From Streptomyces sp. SAI-135 (GTDB lineage: Bacteria > Actinomycetota > Actinomycetes > Streptomycetales > Streptomycetaceae): a DNA stretch of 64,000 nt. How positions within the stretch are numbered: position 1 is the stretch's first letter; each line of letters starts with the position of its first letter. Positions 1 to 8,703 of this stretch are shown here, piece by piece. The position numbers and the translations under genes were made by a program. Under the pieces are notes generated by a model. That model saw nothing but the letters and a program-made list of their open reading frames with translations. It did not search any database and was not told where the DNA came from. The stretch lies in the NCBI RefSeq assembly GCF_029893805.1, contig NZ_JARXYP010000002.1, forward strand, positions 5,332,001-5,396,000. Direction: 5' to 3'.

Positions 1-1319
1 ATGTCCCCGAACGACGGCCAGTGCTCGGGCACGTAGCCGACGTAGTCCTCCTGGTTGGAGAAGAGGGGGACGGACACGGCCACGCCCACCAGCAGGGCCG
101 CGAGGCCGGGCCGGTTGGTGAAGGAGCGGTCGGTCAGGCGGGCCGCCGACTGCTCCTGGGGCACCCGCGCCCGCAACCACCGCTCCACCAGGACCACGCC
201 CAGCCACGGCGCCACCCAGTACGCGATCACCAGCAGGAACGCCTCGTAGGCCGCCCCCGCGTCGGAGAGCGAGGCCCAGGCCGCCGCCGTGCCCGCCACC
301 CCGGACACCACGACCAGCACGCTCCGGCTCAGCCAGGCGGGCAGGTTCAGGCCGAAGGAGGCGATCGAGATCGCGCCGGAGTACACGTTCAGGGCGTTGG
401 CCGAGACCGCGCCCAGGATGATCGCGAGCAGGACCAGGTCACCCAGCCAGCCGGGGAGATGACCGGTGAAGGCGGCCGTCGGGGTGGCGTCCTCCGGGGC
501 CGCGATGGTCGCCGAGGCCGCGCCGATCACCGCCACCACGGTGACCGACAGGAACAGGCCGAGCGCCGGGTGGAGGACCGTCCTGAACCGGTTCGCGGTA
601 CGGGGGAGATAGCGCGAGTAGTCCGAGGCGTACGGGTTCCAGCCCGCCGCGTATCCCCAGGCCGCGCTGAACGCGAGCAGGAAACCGCCGATGCCGCCGC
701 CCGTGCCGCCCCCGCCGAGGTCGGCGTCCTTGAAGGTCCACACCCCGGCCAGCAGGAAGATCACCGCGAGGGCGGGGAAGGCGTACTTCTCGAAGACGTG
801 GACGAAGTTGTGGCCGATGAAGCCGATCAGGATCTCGGCGGCCACCACCAGGAGGAGGGACGGCAGCGGCCGCAGGCCGGTGAGGGTGTTGAGCGCGAAG
901 GCCGCGCTGACGCTGTTCACCGCGAACCAGCCGACGCCCGCCACCAGGCCGTTGGCCGCGGCGGGCAGGATGTTGCCGCGGTACCCGAAGGAGAGGCGGC
1001 CGATCACCATCTGCGGCACCCCGAACCGGGGCCCGTCCAGGGACAGCACACCCTGGGTGAGCGCGCCGAGCGCGGTGCCGAGCACGATGGCGGCCGTGGC
1101 CTGCCAGAAGCTCAGGCCGAAGAAGAGGACCGCGATCACCCCGATGAAGACCGTGGCGAACTCGATGTTGGGAGAGGCCCAGGTCCACAGCAACTGGAGC
1201 GGGCCGCCGTGCCGTTCGGACTCGGGGATGGGTTCCGAGCCCGCCGCCTCGACGGCGATGACCTTGTCACCGTATGCGGGAGCGAGGGTGCCGGTGGAGT
1301 CGGCGGGAGCTGTCGTCAT
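1..1319 (-). CDS. NCS1-family nucleobase (cytosine/purine) permease, C-terminus cut by window edge
   Basis: This is an inner-membrane transporter of the nucleobase:cation symporter-1 family, expected to import cytosine, purines, hydantoin or a similar compound. About 439 residues are visible and the stop lies beyond base 1. After a soluble N-terminus come an NCS1-like stretch (LLWTWASPNIEFATVFIG) and a run of hydrophobic helices. A helix around WGYAAGWNPYASDYSRYLP, typical of the family, is present. The start is the ATG at 1319. Substrate cannot be told from sequence alone. It is transcribed away from the menaquinone block. Confidence 0.85.
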   Translation of the reverse strand, partial: MTTAPADSTGTLAPAYGDKVIAVEAAGSEPIPESERHGGPLQLLWTWASPNIEFATVFIGVIAVLFFGLSFWQATAAIVLGTALGALTQGVLSLDGPRFGVPQMVIGRLSFGYRGNILPAAANGLVAGVGWFAVNSVSAAFALNTLTGLRPLPSLLLVVAAEILIGFIGHNFVHVFEKYAFPALAVIFLLAGVWTFKDADLGGGGTGGGIGGFLLAFSAAWGYAAGWNPYASDYSRYLPRTANRFRTVLHPALGLFLSVTVVAVIGAASATIAAPEDATPTAAFTGHLPGWLGDLVLLAIILGAVSANALNVYSGAISIASFGLNLPAWLSRSVLVVVSGVAGTAAAWASLSDAGAAYEAFLLVIAYWVAPWLGVVLVERWLRARVPQEQSAARLTDRSFTNRPGLAALLVGVAVSVPLFSNQEDYVGYVPEHWPSFGD

Positions 1320-1400
1320 GCGAGGTAAGTGTCCGGGCCCCGTCCGCCTCCGCCCAGGGGCGCGATGTCCGCTCCGGGGCCCCCGCCGGCGTACAGCTTG

Positions 1401-1790
1401 TCAGTCGCCCTTCGGCTCCTCGCCGGCCTCCCGGCGCTTCAGCTCCTCCTCGCGGCGGCGCAGGTCCGCCTCCCAGTCCTTCAGCAGGGCCTCGTCCTTC
1501 TTGTTCTCGGCCTTGAGGGAGTTCAGGAACTCGGGGTTGTCGTCCGGGGCGACGTACTCCATGCGGTGGTTGCGGTGCCACTCGGAGGGGGTGCGGCCGT
1601 TCGCCGGCGGGGTGCGCAGCTTGCCCGCGGCGAGCCAGGCGATCGGGCCGACGATCCAGAACAGCAGGATGATGAAGACCCAGGCGATCTTGGGAAGGTG
1701 CTTCGCCTCGTCCTCGGGAGTGTTGAGGCAGTCGATGAACGCGTAGATCGTCAGCGCCAGCGGGATCAGGTACATCAGCAGCCGGAACAT
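1401..1790 (-). CDS. PLDc_N-type small membrane protein
   Basis: A 129-residue protein. Two hydrophobic helices near residues 1-20 and 36-58 (AWVFIILLFWIVGPIAWLAA) match the phospholipase D nuclease N-terminal (PLDc_N) membrane anchor, but no HKD catalytic motif follows. Instead there is a charged, coiled-coil-like C-terminus rich in Glu, Lys and Arg. It therefore looks like a membrane-anchored protein rather than a nuclease. It diverges from mqnL across an 87-base gap and lies 81 bases from the permease. Function is unknown. Confidence 0.8.
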   Translation of the reverse strand: MFRLLMYLIPLALTIYAFIDCLNTPEDEAKHLPKIAWVFIILLFWIVGPIAWLAAGKLRTPPANGRTPSEWHRNHRMEYVAPDDNPEFLNSLKAENKKDEALLKDWEADLRRREEELKRREAGEEPKGD

Positions 1791-1835
1791 GTGCTTGGGC
1801 CCCCCAGGGAACGTTGTGTGGAGCCTGTGACGGGC

Positions 1836-1877
1836 CCCTGACGGGGTCAGGGTAGCGGCTCGGGGATACTGGACCCC
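1836..1877 (+). promoter_or_regulatory. candidate mqnL promoter with inverted repeat; leaderless start
   Basis: Bases 1836-1852 form an inverted repeat (CCCTGAC-GGG-GTCAGGG). A -10-like GATACT lies at 1865-1870, only seven bases before the mqnL ATG, and there is no Shine-Dalgarno in a useful position. This suggests a transcript that begins at or next to the start codon. No convincing -35 hexamer is visible at 16-19 bases, so the promoter call is tentative. Confidence 0.35.
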
Positions 1878-3335
1878 ATGGCTTACGACGATCTTCGCTC
1901 CCTGCTCAGGGCACTGGAACGCGAGGGAGACCTCAAGCGGATCAAGGCCGAGGTCGACCCGTATCTGGAGGTCGGGGAGATCGTCGACCGCGTGCAGAAG
2001 GCGGGCGGCCCCGCACTGCTCTTCGAGAACGTCCGCGGGTCGGCCATGCCGCTCGCCATGAACGTCTTCGGGACCGACCGCCGGCTCCTCAAGGCCCTCG
2101 GCCTGAAGTCGTACGGCGACATCTCCGACAAGATCGGCGGGCTGCTGCGCCCCGAGCTCCCGCAGGGCTTCGTCGGGGTGCGCGAGGCCTTCGGGAAGCT
2201 CGGCGCGATGACCCACGTGCCGCCGAAGAAGGTGAAGGCCGCAGACGCCCCGGTCCAGGAGGTCGTCCTCACCGGCGACGACGTGGACCTCGACCGGCTG
2301 CCCGCGCTCTTCACCTGGCCCAAGGACGGCGGGTCCTTCTTCAACCTGGGACTGACCCACACCAAGGACCCGGAGACCGGGATCCGCAACCTCGGTCTGT
2401 ACCGCCTCCAGCGCCACGACAAGCGCACGATCGGCATGCACTGGCAGATCCACAAGGACAGCCGCAACCACTACCAGGTCGCCGCCCGGCGCGGTGAGCG
2501 CCTCCCGGTCGCGATCGCCTTCGGCTGCCCGCCCGCCGTCACCTACGCCTCCACGGCCCCGCTCCCCGGGGACATCGACGAGTACCTCTTCGCCGGGTTC
2601 ATCGCGGGCAAGCGGATCGAGATGGTGGACTGCAAGACGGTCCCGCTCCAGGTCCCGGCGCAGGCCGAGGTGGTCATCGAGGGCTGGCTGGAGCCCGGCG
2701 AGATGCTGCCGGAGGGTCCGTTCGGCGACCACACCGGCTTCTACACCCCGCAGGAGCCGTTCCCGGCGCTGACGATCGACTGCGTGACGATGCGGAAGCG
2801 GCCGCTGCTCCAGTCGATCGTCGTGGGCCGCCCCCCGACCGAGGACGGTCCGCTGGGCCGTGCGACGGAACGCTTCTTCCTCCCGCTGCTGAAGATCATC
2901 GTCCCGGACATCGTGGACTACCACCTGCCCGAGGCGGGCGGCTTCCACAACTGCGCGATCGTCTCGATCGACAAGAAGTACCCGAAGCACGCGCAGAAGG
3001 TGATGCACGCGGTCTGGGGGGCACACATGATGTCGCTGACCAAGCTGATCGTGGTCGTCGACGCCGACTGCGACGTGCACGATCTGCACGAGGTCGCCTG
3101 GCGGGCGCTGGGCAACACGGACTACTCCCGTGACCTCTCGGTCGTCGAGGGGCCGGTCGATCACCTCGACCACGCCTCCTACCAGCAGTTCTGGGGCGGC
3201 AAGGCGGGCATCGACGCGACGAAGAAGTGGCCCGAGGAGGGCTACACCCGGGACGGCGGCTGGCCCGACATGGTGCTGTCCGACCCCGAGACGGCGGCGA
3301 AGGTCGACCGCCGGTGGAAGGAGTACGGCCTGTGA
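1878..3335 (+). CDS. mqnL: menaquinone biosynthesis decarboxylase, UbiD family
   Basis: A 485-residue UbiD-family decarboxylase, the usual length. In the futalosine route it is expected to remove the carboxyl group from the prenylated 1,4-dihydroxy-6-naphthoate, using prenylated FMN supplied by the UbiX-type MqnM. Visible family features include the N-terminal DLRSLLRALEREGDLKRI and the conserved EGPFGDHTGFY segment in the catalytic region. It is followed with a GTGA overlap by an unknown gene and then mqnP, which supports a menaquinone role over other UbiD substrates. It appears to be translated from a leaderless transcript. Confidence 0.93.
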   Translation: MAYDDLRSLLRALEREGDLKRIKAEVDPYLEVGEIVDRVQKAGGPALLFENVRGSAMPLAMNVFGTDRRLLKALGLKSYGDISDKIGGLLRPELPQGFVGVREAFGKLGAMTHVPPKKVKAADAPVQEVVLTGDDVDLDRLPALFTWPKDGGSFFNLGLTHTKDPETGIRNLGLYRLQRHDKRTIGMHWQIHKDSRNHYQVAARRGERLPVAIAFGCPPAVTYASTAPLPGDIDEYLFAGFIAGKRIEMVDCKTVPLQVPAQAEVVIEGWLEPGEMLPEGPFGDHTGFYTPQEPFPALTIDCVTMRKRPLLQSIVVGRPPTEDGPLGRATERFFLPLLKIIVPDIVDYHLPEAGGFHNCAIVSIDKKYPKHAQKVMHAVWGAHMMSLTKLIVVVDADCDVHDLHEVAWRALGNTDYSRDLSVVEGPVDHLDHASYQQFWGGKAGIDATKKWPEEGYTRDGGWPDMVLSDPETAAKVDRRWKEYGL

Positions 3336-3802
3336 GCCCCATCGCGGCGGGCGGCCCTGCCCTGTTCATCGGCACCGACACCGACTACGTGGCGCTCGTG
3401 CGGCCCGAACTGGACCCGGCCGACCCGGGCGTCCGGCAGGCCGCCGAACAGGCGGGCGTCACGCCCGAGGAGCTCGCCGGCCCCGGTGACACCTGGGCGG
3501 TCCTCTTCGAGCACGGCGGCGAGGGCGACGGCTTCGAGCTGCCCGGCGTGCGCGACGCGGAACCCGCCGACTTCGCGGAGCGGCTGCGCGCGGAACTCAC
3601 CGCGGCGTCCGGTCCGTTCACGGTCGACGGCGGAGCGGCCCTGCGGCTGGACGCCAGCCCGTCCGGCCCGGACGCCTACGCCTTCACCGCGCACGTCACC
3701 CCGCCCGACGACACCGGGACACCTCAGACCGTGGAGACGGGCCCGCTGTCCGCCGCCGCACTCCTCACCGACCTCGACGCCTTCCTCGGGAGCCTCGCAT
3801 GA
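3332..3802 (+). CDS. hypothetical protein locked between mqnL and mqnP
   Basis: A 156-residue acidic soluble protein starting at the GTG that overlaps the mqnL stop; its own TGA overlaps the mqnP ATG. Both overlaps imply translational coupling within the menaquinone operon. It begins with a short hydrophobic segment (PALFIGTDTDYVAL) and has no membrane helix, cysteine cluster or known catalytic motif that I can see. I do not recognise a family. Coding is supported by the codon pattern and the tight overlaps. An accessory or regulatory role in quinone synthesis is only an inference. Confidence 0.8.
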   Translation: MSPIAAGGPALFIGTDTDYVALVRPELDPADPGVRQAAEQAGVTPEELAGPGDTWAVLFEHGGEGDGFELPGVRDAEPADFAERLRAELTAASGPFTVDGGAALRLDASPSGPDAYAFTAHVTPPDDTGTPQTVETGPLSAAALLTDLDAFLGSLA

Positions 3803-4722
3803 TGACCACCGCCGACGGGGTCGTGGGCCCGGGCCCGGCGCCGCAGCCGACCGGGAAGGTGAAGGGCTTCCTGCGGCTGGTCATGATCGAGCACTCGGTC
3901 TTCGCGCTGCCCTTCGCCTACATCGCCGCGCTCACCGCGATGTTCGAGTGGGACAGGAACATCCACTGGGGGCGGCTGCTCCTGGTGACGATCTGCATGG
4001 TCGGCCTGCGCACCTTCGCGATGGCGGTCAACCGGATCATCGACCGCGAGATCGACGCGCGGAACCCCCGGACCGCCCAGCGCGAGTTGGTCACCGGGGC
4101 GATGTCGGTGAAGCACGCCTGGACCGGGGCGCTGGTCGCGGTCGTGGTCTTCCTCGGCTCGGCGGCGCTGCTGAACCCGCTGTGCCTGGCCCTGGCGCCC
4201 GTCGCGGTGATCCCGATGGTGGTCTACCCGTACGGCAAGCGGTTCACGAACTTCCCCCAGGCCATCCTCGGTCTCGCCCAGGCGATGGGTCCGATCGGCG
4301 GCTGGCTCGCGATCACCGGTTCCTGGTCCTGGGACGCGGTGATCCTCGGCCTCGCGGTCGGCATCTGGATCGGAGGGTTCGACCTCATCTACGCCTGCCA
4401 GGACGTGGAGACGGACCGGGAGATCGGTGTCATGTCCGTACCGGCGCGGTTCGGCATCCCGGCGGCGATCTGGGGCGCCCGGGTCTGTCACGCCCTGACC
4501 ATGGGGCTGCTGGTCTGGTACGCCGTCGCGACGGAGGCGGGCGGCTTCTTCTGGGTCGGCCTGATGATCGTCGCCGGGGCGTTCGTGTACGAGCACTCGA
4601 TCGTGCGGCCGCACGACCTGTCACGCCTGAACCGGGCGTTCTTCAGCGTCAACGGCTTCATCGGGATCGCCCTGTTCGTGTGTGCGCTGCTGGATCTCCT
4701 GGTGCGGGGCTTGACGGTCTGA
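3799..4722 (+). CDS. mqnP: UbiA-family prenyltransferase of menaquinone synthesis
   Basis: A 307-residue polytopic membrane protein, the usual UbiA length. It should attach the polyprenyl chain to 1,4-dihydroxy-6-naphthoate. Both Asp-rich Mg/diphosphate-binding motifs are visible: NRIIDREID early in the protein and QDVETDREIG in the middle. About eight hydrophobic helices follow the cytosolic N-terminus. There are two adjacent ATG codons at the start; the first overlaps the preceding stop. Its place next to the UbiD-type gene identifies it as MqnP rather than a heme or vitamin E enzyme. Confidence 0.92.
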   Translation: MMTTADGVVGPGPAPQPTGKVKGFLRLVMIEHSVFALPFAYIAALTAMFEWDRNIHWGRLLLVTICMVGLRTFAMAVNRIIDREIDARNPRTAQRELVTGAMSVKHAWTGALVAVVVFLGSAALLNPLCLALAPVAVIPMVVYPYGKRFTNFPQAILGLAQAMGPIGGWLAITGSWSWDAVILGLAVGIWIGGFDLIYACQDVETDREIGVMSVPARFGIPAAIWGARVCHALTMGLLVWYAVATEAGGFFWVGLMIVAGAFVYEHSIVRPHDLSRLNRAFFSVNGFIGIALFVCALLDLLVRGLTV

Positions 4723-4740
4723 ACCCGGGTCCGCGGGTTC
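4721..4740 (+). terminator. hairpin at the end of mqnP
   Basis: GAACCCG (4721-4727) pairs with CGGGTTC (4734-4740) around a six-base loop. The hairpin starts within the mqnP stop codon and has no U-tract, as is common for Streptomyces terminators. Confidence 0.45.
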
Positions 4741-4760
4741 GTCGCGGACTGCGGGACGGT

Positions 4761-4791
4761 GGGGGCTTGTCGCGCAGTTCCCCGCGCCCCT
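4761..4791 (+). repeat. dispersed extragenic palindromic repeat, copy 1
   Basis: A 31-base G-start/C-end element (GGGGGCTTGTCGCGCAGTTC, then CCCGCGCCCCT). It is nearly identical to 7989-8019 and related in reverse orientation to 29399-29454. The ends (GGGGGC... and ...GCGCCCCT) are partly self-complementary. Elements of this type are widespread between Streptomyces genes; a function is not established. Confidence 0.75.
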
Positions 4792-4861
4792 GGGCGGGTG
4801 CAGGTCCTCGGCGTCCGATCGACGACGCCAACGAAATCGCCTGGACATGGTTGGCGATACC

Positions 4862-5464
4862 TCAGACCTGAACCCCTCCGCCCCCGGTCCGGCGCTTGAA
4901 CAGGAACGCCGTCGCCACTCCCGCCACCAGGCCCAGCAGATGCCCCTGCCAGCTGACCCCCGACTGGGTCGGTGCCAGGCCCACCAGGATCGACGTGCCC
5001 CAGACCGCCGCGACGAGGAGGCCCACCAGGACGCCCAGCGGCCTGCGCTCCACGAAGCCGCTCACCACCAGGTAGCCGAACAGGCCGAAGATCAGGCCCG
5101 ACGCCCCCGCCGTGTTGGTGTGGGCCGGTGCTATGAGCCAGACGCCCAGGCCGTCGGCCACGATGATCAGGGCGCAGACGGCGGCGAAGCGGCGCAGTCC
5201 GCCGAGGGCCGCGAGGAATCCCATGACCAGCAGCGGGACGCTGTTCGCGGCCACGTGGGCGAAGCCGAAGTGGAGGAAGGCGGCCGGGACGACGTCGATC
5301 AGCTCGGACGGGGTGCGAGGCGTGATGCCGAGGCCGTCCAGGGCGTGGCCGCTCGCCACGTCCACCACTTCGAGCAGCCACAGCAGCGCGACCCAGCCGA
5401 CCATCAGCTTGGCCGCGGCCCTCGCACGGTCACCGCGCGACCACTCCAGTTCCCTGCCCGTCAT
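4862..5464 (-). CDS. rhomboid-family intramembrane serine protease
   Basis: A 200-residue membrane protein with about six helices. The catalytic serine motif GASGLIFG is near residue 120 and the histidine partner is in WQGHLLGLVAGV near residue 178, giving the rhomboid Ser-His dyad. An asparagine-containing helix (HFGFAHVAANSVPLLVMG) matches the oxyanion-side helix of the family. The start is the ATG at 5464. It is encoded opposite to the mqn genes, between mqnP and mqnM, so it is probably not part of quinone synthesis. Its substrate is unknown. Confidence 0.9.
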   Translation of the reverse strand: MTGRELEWSRGDRARAAAKLMVGWVALLWLLEVVDVASGHALDGLGITPRTPSELIDVVPAAFLHFGFAHVAANSVPLLVMGFLAALGGLRRFAAVCALIIVADGLGVWLIAPAHTNTAGASGLIFGLFGYLVVSGFVERRPLGVLVGLLVAAVWGTSILVGLAPTQSGVSWQGHLLGLVAGVATAFLFKRRTGGGGVQV

Positions 5465-5543
5465 GGCAACCCCCTCCCCTGAGAGGAACGCCCCGACCCC
5501 CTTGGCCGGTTCCCACCCTGTGGCGCCGGATAGGCTCGGGGGT

Positions 5544-6227
5544 GTGAACCCAGTCAAGCCAGGAGAGACACGGCGTACGCCTTGGATCGTAGGGGTGTCC
5601 GGCGCCTCCGGCACCCCGTATGCCGCGTCCGTGCTGCGTGCGCTGCTCGCCGCCGGTGAGAGCGTCGACCTGGTGGTCTCCCGTGCCTCGCGGCTCACCC
5701 TCCTCGACGAGACGGGGATCTCGTTCCGGGACGCGCACTGGCGCGAGGACCTGCGGGAATGGCTGGCCCGGGGAGCCGACGGCAAGCCGGCCGCCTTCGA
5801 CGTCGACACCGACGCCGTGCGGTACTGGCACCCCGGGGACCTGGCCGCGGGGCCGTCCTCGGGGTCGTACCCGAGCAAGGGGATGCTGATCGTCCCCGCC
5901 TCCACCGCCTGTGTCGCCGGAGTCGCCCTCGGTCTCTCCAAGGACCTGCTCCAGCGGGCCGCGAGCGTCACGCTGAAGGAGCGGCGGCCGCTGGTCGTGG
6001 CGGTGCGGGAGACCCCCCTGAACGGCCAGACCCTGCGGCACCTCGTCGCGCTCGACGACGCCGGCGCGAGCGTGGTCCCGGCCTCGCCGGGCTTCTACGC
6101 GGGCGCCACCCACATCCAGGACCTGGTGGACTTCGTCGCCGGGCGGGTGCTGGACGCGGCGGGCGTCGGACACGACCTGTACCGGCGCTGGCGGGGCGAA
6201 CTGGGCGGCGGCACACCGGGTCAGTAG
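5544..6227 (+). CDS. mqnM: UbiX-family flavin prenyltransferase
   Basis: A 227-residue flavin prenyltransferase, slightly longer than typical UbiX. It should make the prenylated FMN cofactor used by the UbiD-type MqnL. Family motifs are GVSGASGTPYA at the N-terminus, and later MLIVPASTACVAGVALGLSK and VAVRETPLN, which form the flavin and phosphate sites. GTG at 5544 is chosen as start; a GTG two bases upstream is out of frame. A -10-like TAGGCT at 5531-5536 sits seven bases before it, so the message may be leaderless. Confidence 0.92.
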   Translation: MNPVKPGETRRTPWIVGVSGASGTPYAASVLRALLAAGESVDLVVSRASRLTLLDETGISFRDAHWREDLREWLARGADGKPAAFDVDTDAVRYWHPGDLAAGPSSGSYPSKGMLIVPASTACVAGVALGLSKDLLQRAASVTLKERRPLVVAVRETPLNGQTLRHLVALDDAGASVVPASPGFYAGATHIQDLVDFVAGRVLDAAGVGHDLYRRWRGELGGGTPGQ

Positions 6228-6294
6228 GGCAAGTGGCAGTACGGGCAGTACCTCTCATCACTTCAGGCACTTTTCAGCGGAAGGCTTCGATCCC

Positions 6295-6750
6295 ATGGAC
6301 GCGGTGGACAGGCAGCTCATCCAGGCCCTGAGGGAGAACGGCCGGGCCTCCTACGCGGAGCTGGGGCGCCTCGTCGGTCTGTCGGGACCCAGCGTCACCG
6401 ACCGCATCAACCGGCTGGAGGCGGCCGGTGTCATCACCGGTTACCGGGCCACCGTCGACGCCGCCTCGCTCGGCCTCGGCGTCACCGCGCTGATCGGCAT
6501 CTCGCTGTCCGACGCGGTGGACCACGAGGACGTGGCACGCCGGCTCAGGGACCTCACCGAGATCGAGGACTGCTGGTTCATCGCGGGCGACGACTCGTAC
6601 ATGCTGAAGGTGCGGGCACCCGACGTCGACGGCCTGGAGAAGATCATCCGGCGGCTGTCCGGGACCGAGGGGGTCTCCCGGACCCGTACCACGATCGTGC
6701 TCTCCACGAAGTGGGAGAACCGGGTCGGGGAACTGCCCGAAGAGGCGTAG
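6295..6750 (+). CDS. Lrp/AsnC-family transcription regulator
   Basis: A 151-residue Lrp/AsnC regulator. The N-terminal winged helix (RQLIQALRENGRASYAELGR, then LVGLSGPSVTDRINRLE) covers residues 4-45. A C-terminal RAM/ligand-binding domain follows from about residue 60 to 140. It lies 44 bases before mqnE on the same strand and 67 bases after mqnM, so it is positioned to control the menaquinone genes or itself. A GGAAGG ribosome-binding sequence precedes the ATG. The effector is unknown. Confidence 0.9.
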   Translation: MDAVDRQLIQALRENGRASYAELGRLVGLSGPSVTDRINRLEAAGVITGYRATVDAASLGLGVTALIGISLSDAVDHEDVARRLRDLTEIEDCWFIAGDDSYMLKVRAPDVDGLEKIIRRLSGTEGVSRTRTTIVLSTKWENRVGELPEEA

Positions 6751-6799
6751 AGGCATGGACGTACGGTTGTCGCAGTCGTCGGAGAAAGGTGTGACCCCC

Positions 6800-7963
6800 A
6801 TGGACGTCGGGCTCAAGCGCGAGCTGGAGGAGAAGGTCAGGGCCGGTGAGCGGCTGACCCGTGAGGACGGCATCGCGTTGTACGAGTCGGACGACCTGGC
6901 CTGGCTCGGCGGTCTCGCGCACGAGGTGCGGACGCGGAAGAACGGCGACGTGGTCCACTTCAACGTGAACCGCCACCTCAACATGACCAACGTGTGCACG
7001 GCGTCCTGCGCCTACTGCTCCTTCCAGCGCAAGCCGGGGGAGAAGGACGCGTACACGATGCGCATCGAGGAGGCGGTCAAGCTCGCCAAGGCGATGGAGG
7101 GCGAGAACCTCACCGAGCTCCACATCGTCAACGGCCTGCACCCGAACCTGCCCTGGCGCTACTACCCGCGGTCGCTGCGCGAGCTGAAGGCGGCGCTGCC
7201 CGGCGTCTCGCTGAAGGCCTTCACCGCCACGGAGATCCACCACTTCGAGACGATCTCGGGTCTGTCGGCCTCCGAGATCCTCGACGAGCTGATCGACGCC
7301 GGTCTGGAGTCCCTCACCGGCGGTGGCGCGGAGATCTTCGACTGGGAGGTCCGCCAGCACATCGTGGACCACCGCACCCACTGGGAGGACTGGTCCCGGA
7401 TCCACCGCCTGGCCCACGAGAAGGGTCTGAAGACCCCGAGCACCATGCTGTACGGCCACATCGAGGAGCCCCGCCACCGCGTCGACCACGTGCTGCGCCT
7501 GCGTGAGCTCCAGGACGAGACCGGCGGCTTCCAGGTCTTCATCCCGCTGCGCTACCAGCACGACTTCGTGGACGTGAAGGACGGCAAGGTCAGGAACCGC
7601 CTCCAGGCGCGGACGCAGATGGCGACGGGCGCGGAGGCCCTGAAGACCTTCGCGGTCTCCCGCCTGCTGTTCGACAACGTCCCGCACGTCAAGGTCTTCT
7701 GGGTCATGCACGGCGTCCAGACCGCCCAGCTCGCCCTCCAGCACGGCGCGGACGACATGGACGGCTCGGTGGTCGAGTACAAGATCACCCACGACGCCGA
7801 CAACTACGGCACGCCGAACAAGCTGACCCGCGAGGACCTGCTGGACCTGATCCGGGACGCGGGCTTCCGGCCGGTGGAGCGGAACACGCGGTACGAGATC
7901 ATCCGGGAGTACGACGGTCCGGACGCGGGGCGCCGGGAGTCTCCTCAGCCGATGCGGGTGTGA
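6800..7963 (+). CDS. mqnE: aminofutalosine synthase (radical SAM)
   Basis: A 387-residue radical SAM enzyme joining the MqnA product to SAM to make aminofutalosine (6-amino-6-deoxyfutalosine). The CxxxCxxC iron-sulfur motif is CTASCAYC at residues 66-73. NVNRHLNMTNVC just before it, and FTATEIHHFE further on, are characteristic of MqnE. The ATG at 6800 is preferred because GGAGAAAGG lies about ten bases upstream; an in-frame ATG at 6755 would add 15 residues. It forms a likely unit with the Lrp gene. Confidence 0.93.
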   Translation: MDVGLKRELEEKVRAGERLTREDGIALYESDDLAWLGGLAHEVRTRKNGDVVHFNVNRHLNMTNVCTASCAYCSFQRKPGEKDAYTMRIEEAVKLAKAMEGENLTELHIVNGLHPNLPWRYYPRSLRELKAALPGVSLKAFTATEIHHFETISGLSASEILDELIDAGLESLTGGGAEIFDWEVRQHIVDHRTHWEDWSRIHRLAHEKGLKTPSTMLYGHIEEPRHRVDHVLRLRELQDETGGFQVFIPLRYQHDFVDVKDGKVRNRLQARTQMATGAEALKTFAVSRLLFDNVPHVKVFWVMHGVQTAQLALQHGADDMDGSVVEYKITHDADNYGTPNKLTREDLLDLIRDAGFRPVERNTRYEIIREYDGPDAGRRESPQPMRV

Positions 7964-7988
7964 GGTCGCCGGTCGGCCGCGGGTGCGT

Positions 7989-8019
7989 GGGGGCTGGTCG
8001 CGCAGTTCCCCGCGCCCCT
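7989..8019 (+). repeat. dispersed extragenic palindromic repeat, copy 2
   Basis: The same 31-base element as 4761-4791, with a single difference (CTGG for CTTG). It lies between mqnE and the udgX start, ending 20 bases before the ATG, so it would be in the udgX leader if transcription starts upstream. Confidence 0.75.
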
Positions 8020-8039
8020 CAGGTGGGTACCCGGGGCGC

Positions 8040-8687
8040 ATGACTTCGAAGGCGCCCGAGGACGCGTATACCGCTGAACCGTTTCTCCCGGAGCGCGGTG
8101 GCCTTCCCGCTCTGCGGCGGGCCGCCGGTGCATGTCGTGGGTGCCCGCTTCATCGCGATGCCACTCAGGTCGTCTTCGGGGTCGGCGACCCCCACGCGCG
8201 CGTGATGCTCGTGGGGGAGCAGCCCGGGGATCAGGAGGACCGGCAGGGGAAGCCGTTCGTGGGGCCCGCAGGGAAGCTGCTGGACCGGGCGCTCACGGAG
8301 GCCGGGATCGATCCCGCGCACGCCTATGTCACCAATGCCGTGAAGCACTTCAAGTTCACGCAGGCCGAGCCACGCAAGCGGCGGATCCACAAGGCGCCCA
8401 CGCTGAGGGAGATGACGGCCTGCGGGCCCTGGCTCGCCAAGGAGCTGGCACTCGTCGAACCGGAGCTGATCGTCGTCCTCGGGGCCACCGCGGGCAAGGC
8501 CCTCCTCGGCTCCTCCTTCCGTGTCACGCAGGTGCGCGGGTCCGTGCTGGAGGAGGAGATCCACGGCAGGCGGGAGCGGCTGGTGCCGACGGTGCACCCC
8601 TCGGCCGTGCTGCGCGCCGACGACAGGGAGGCCGCGTACCGGGGACTGGTGGCGGACCTGGAGGTCGCGGCACGCGTGTTGGCGTAA
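8040..8687 (+). CDS. udgX: UdgX-type uracil-DNA glycosylase
   Basis: A 215-residue uracil-DNA glycosylase superfamily protein. It carries the family-4/5-like GEQPGDQED motif and the KRRIH loop (His about residue 117). In mycobacterial UdgX the histidine of this loop forms a covalent bond with the uracil-site sugar. Four cysteines expected for an iron-sulfur cluster are visible (CRGC near the N-terminus, CGPW mid-protein, others unclear). A C-terminal VPTVHPSAVLR motif matches the UDG superfamily. The start is ATG 8040. It stands between mqnE and a GNAT gene. Confidence 0.9.
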   Translation: MTSKAPEDAYTAEPFLPERGGLPALRRAAGACRGCPLHRDATQVVFGVGDPHARVMLVGEQPGDQEDRQGKPFVGPAGKLLDRALTEAGIDPAHAYVTNAVKHFKFTQAEPRKRRIHKAPTLREMTACGPWLAKELALVEPELIVVLGATAGKALLGSSFRVTQVRGSVLEEEIHGRRERLVPTVHPSAVLRADDREAAYRGLVADLEVAARVLA

Positions 8688-8703
8688 GGCTTACGATGCT
8701 GCG

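Noticed and set aside
21..1328. An Arg/Gly/His-rich open frame opposite the permease
   Set aside because: The opposite strand encodes a clear NCS1 transporter with membrane helices; the plus-strand frame has no plausible protein composition.
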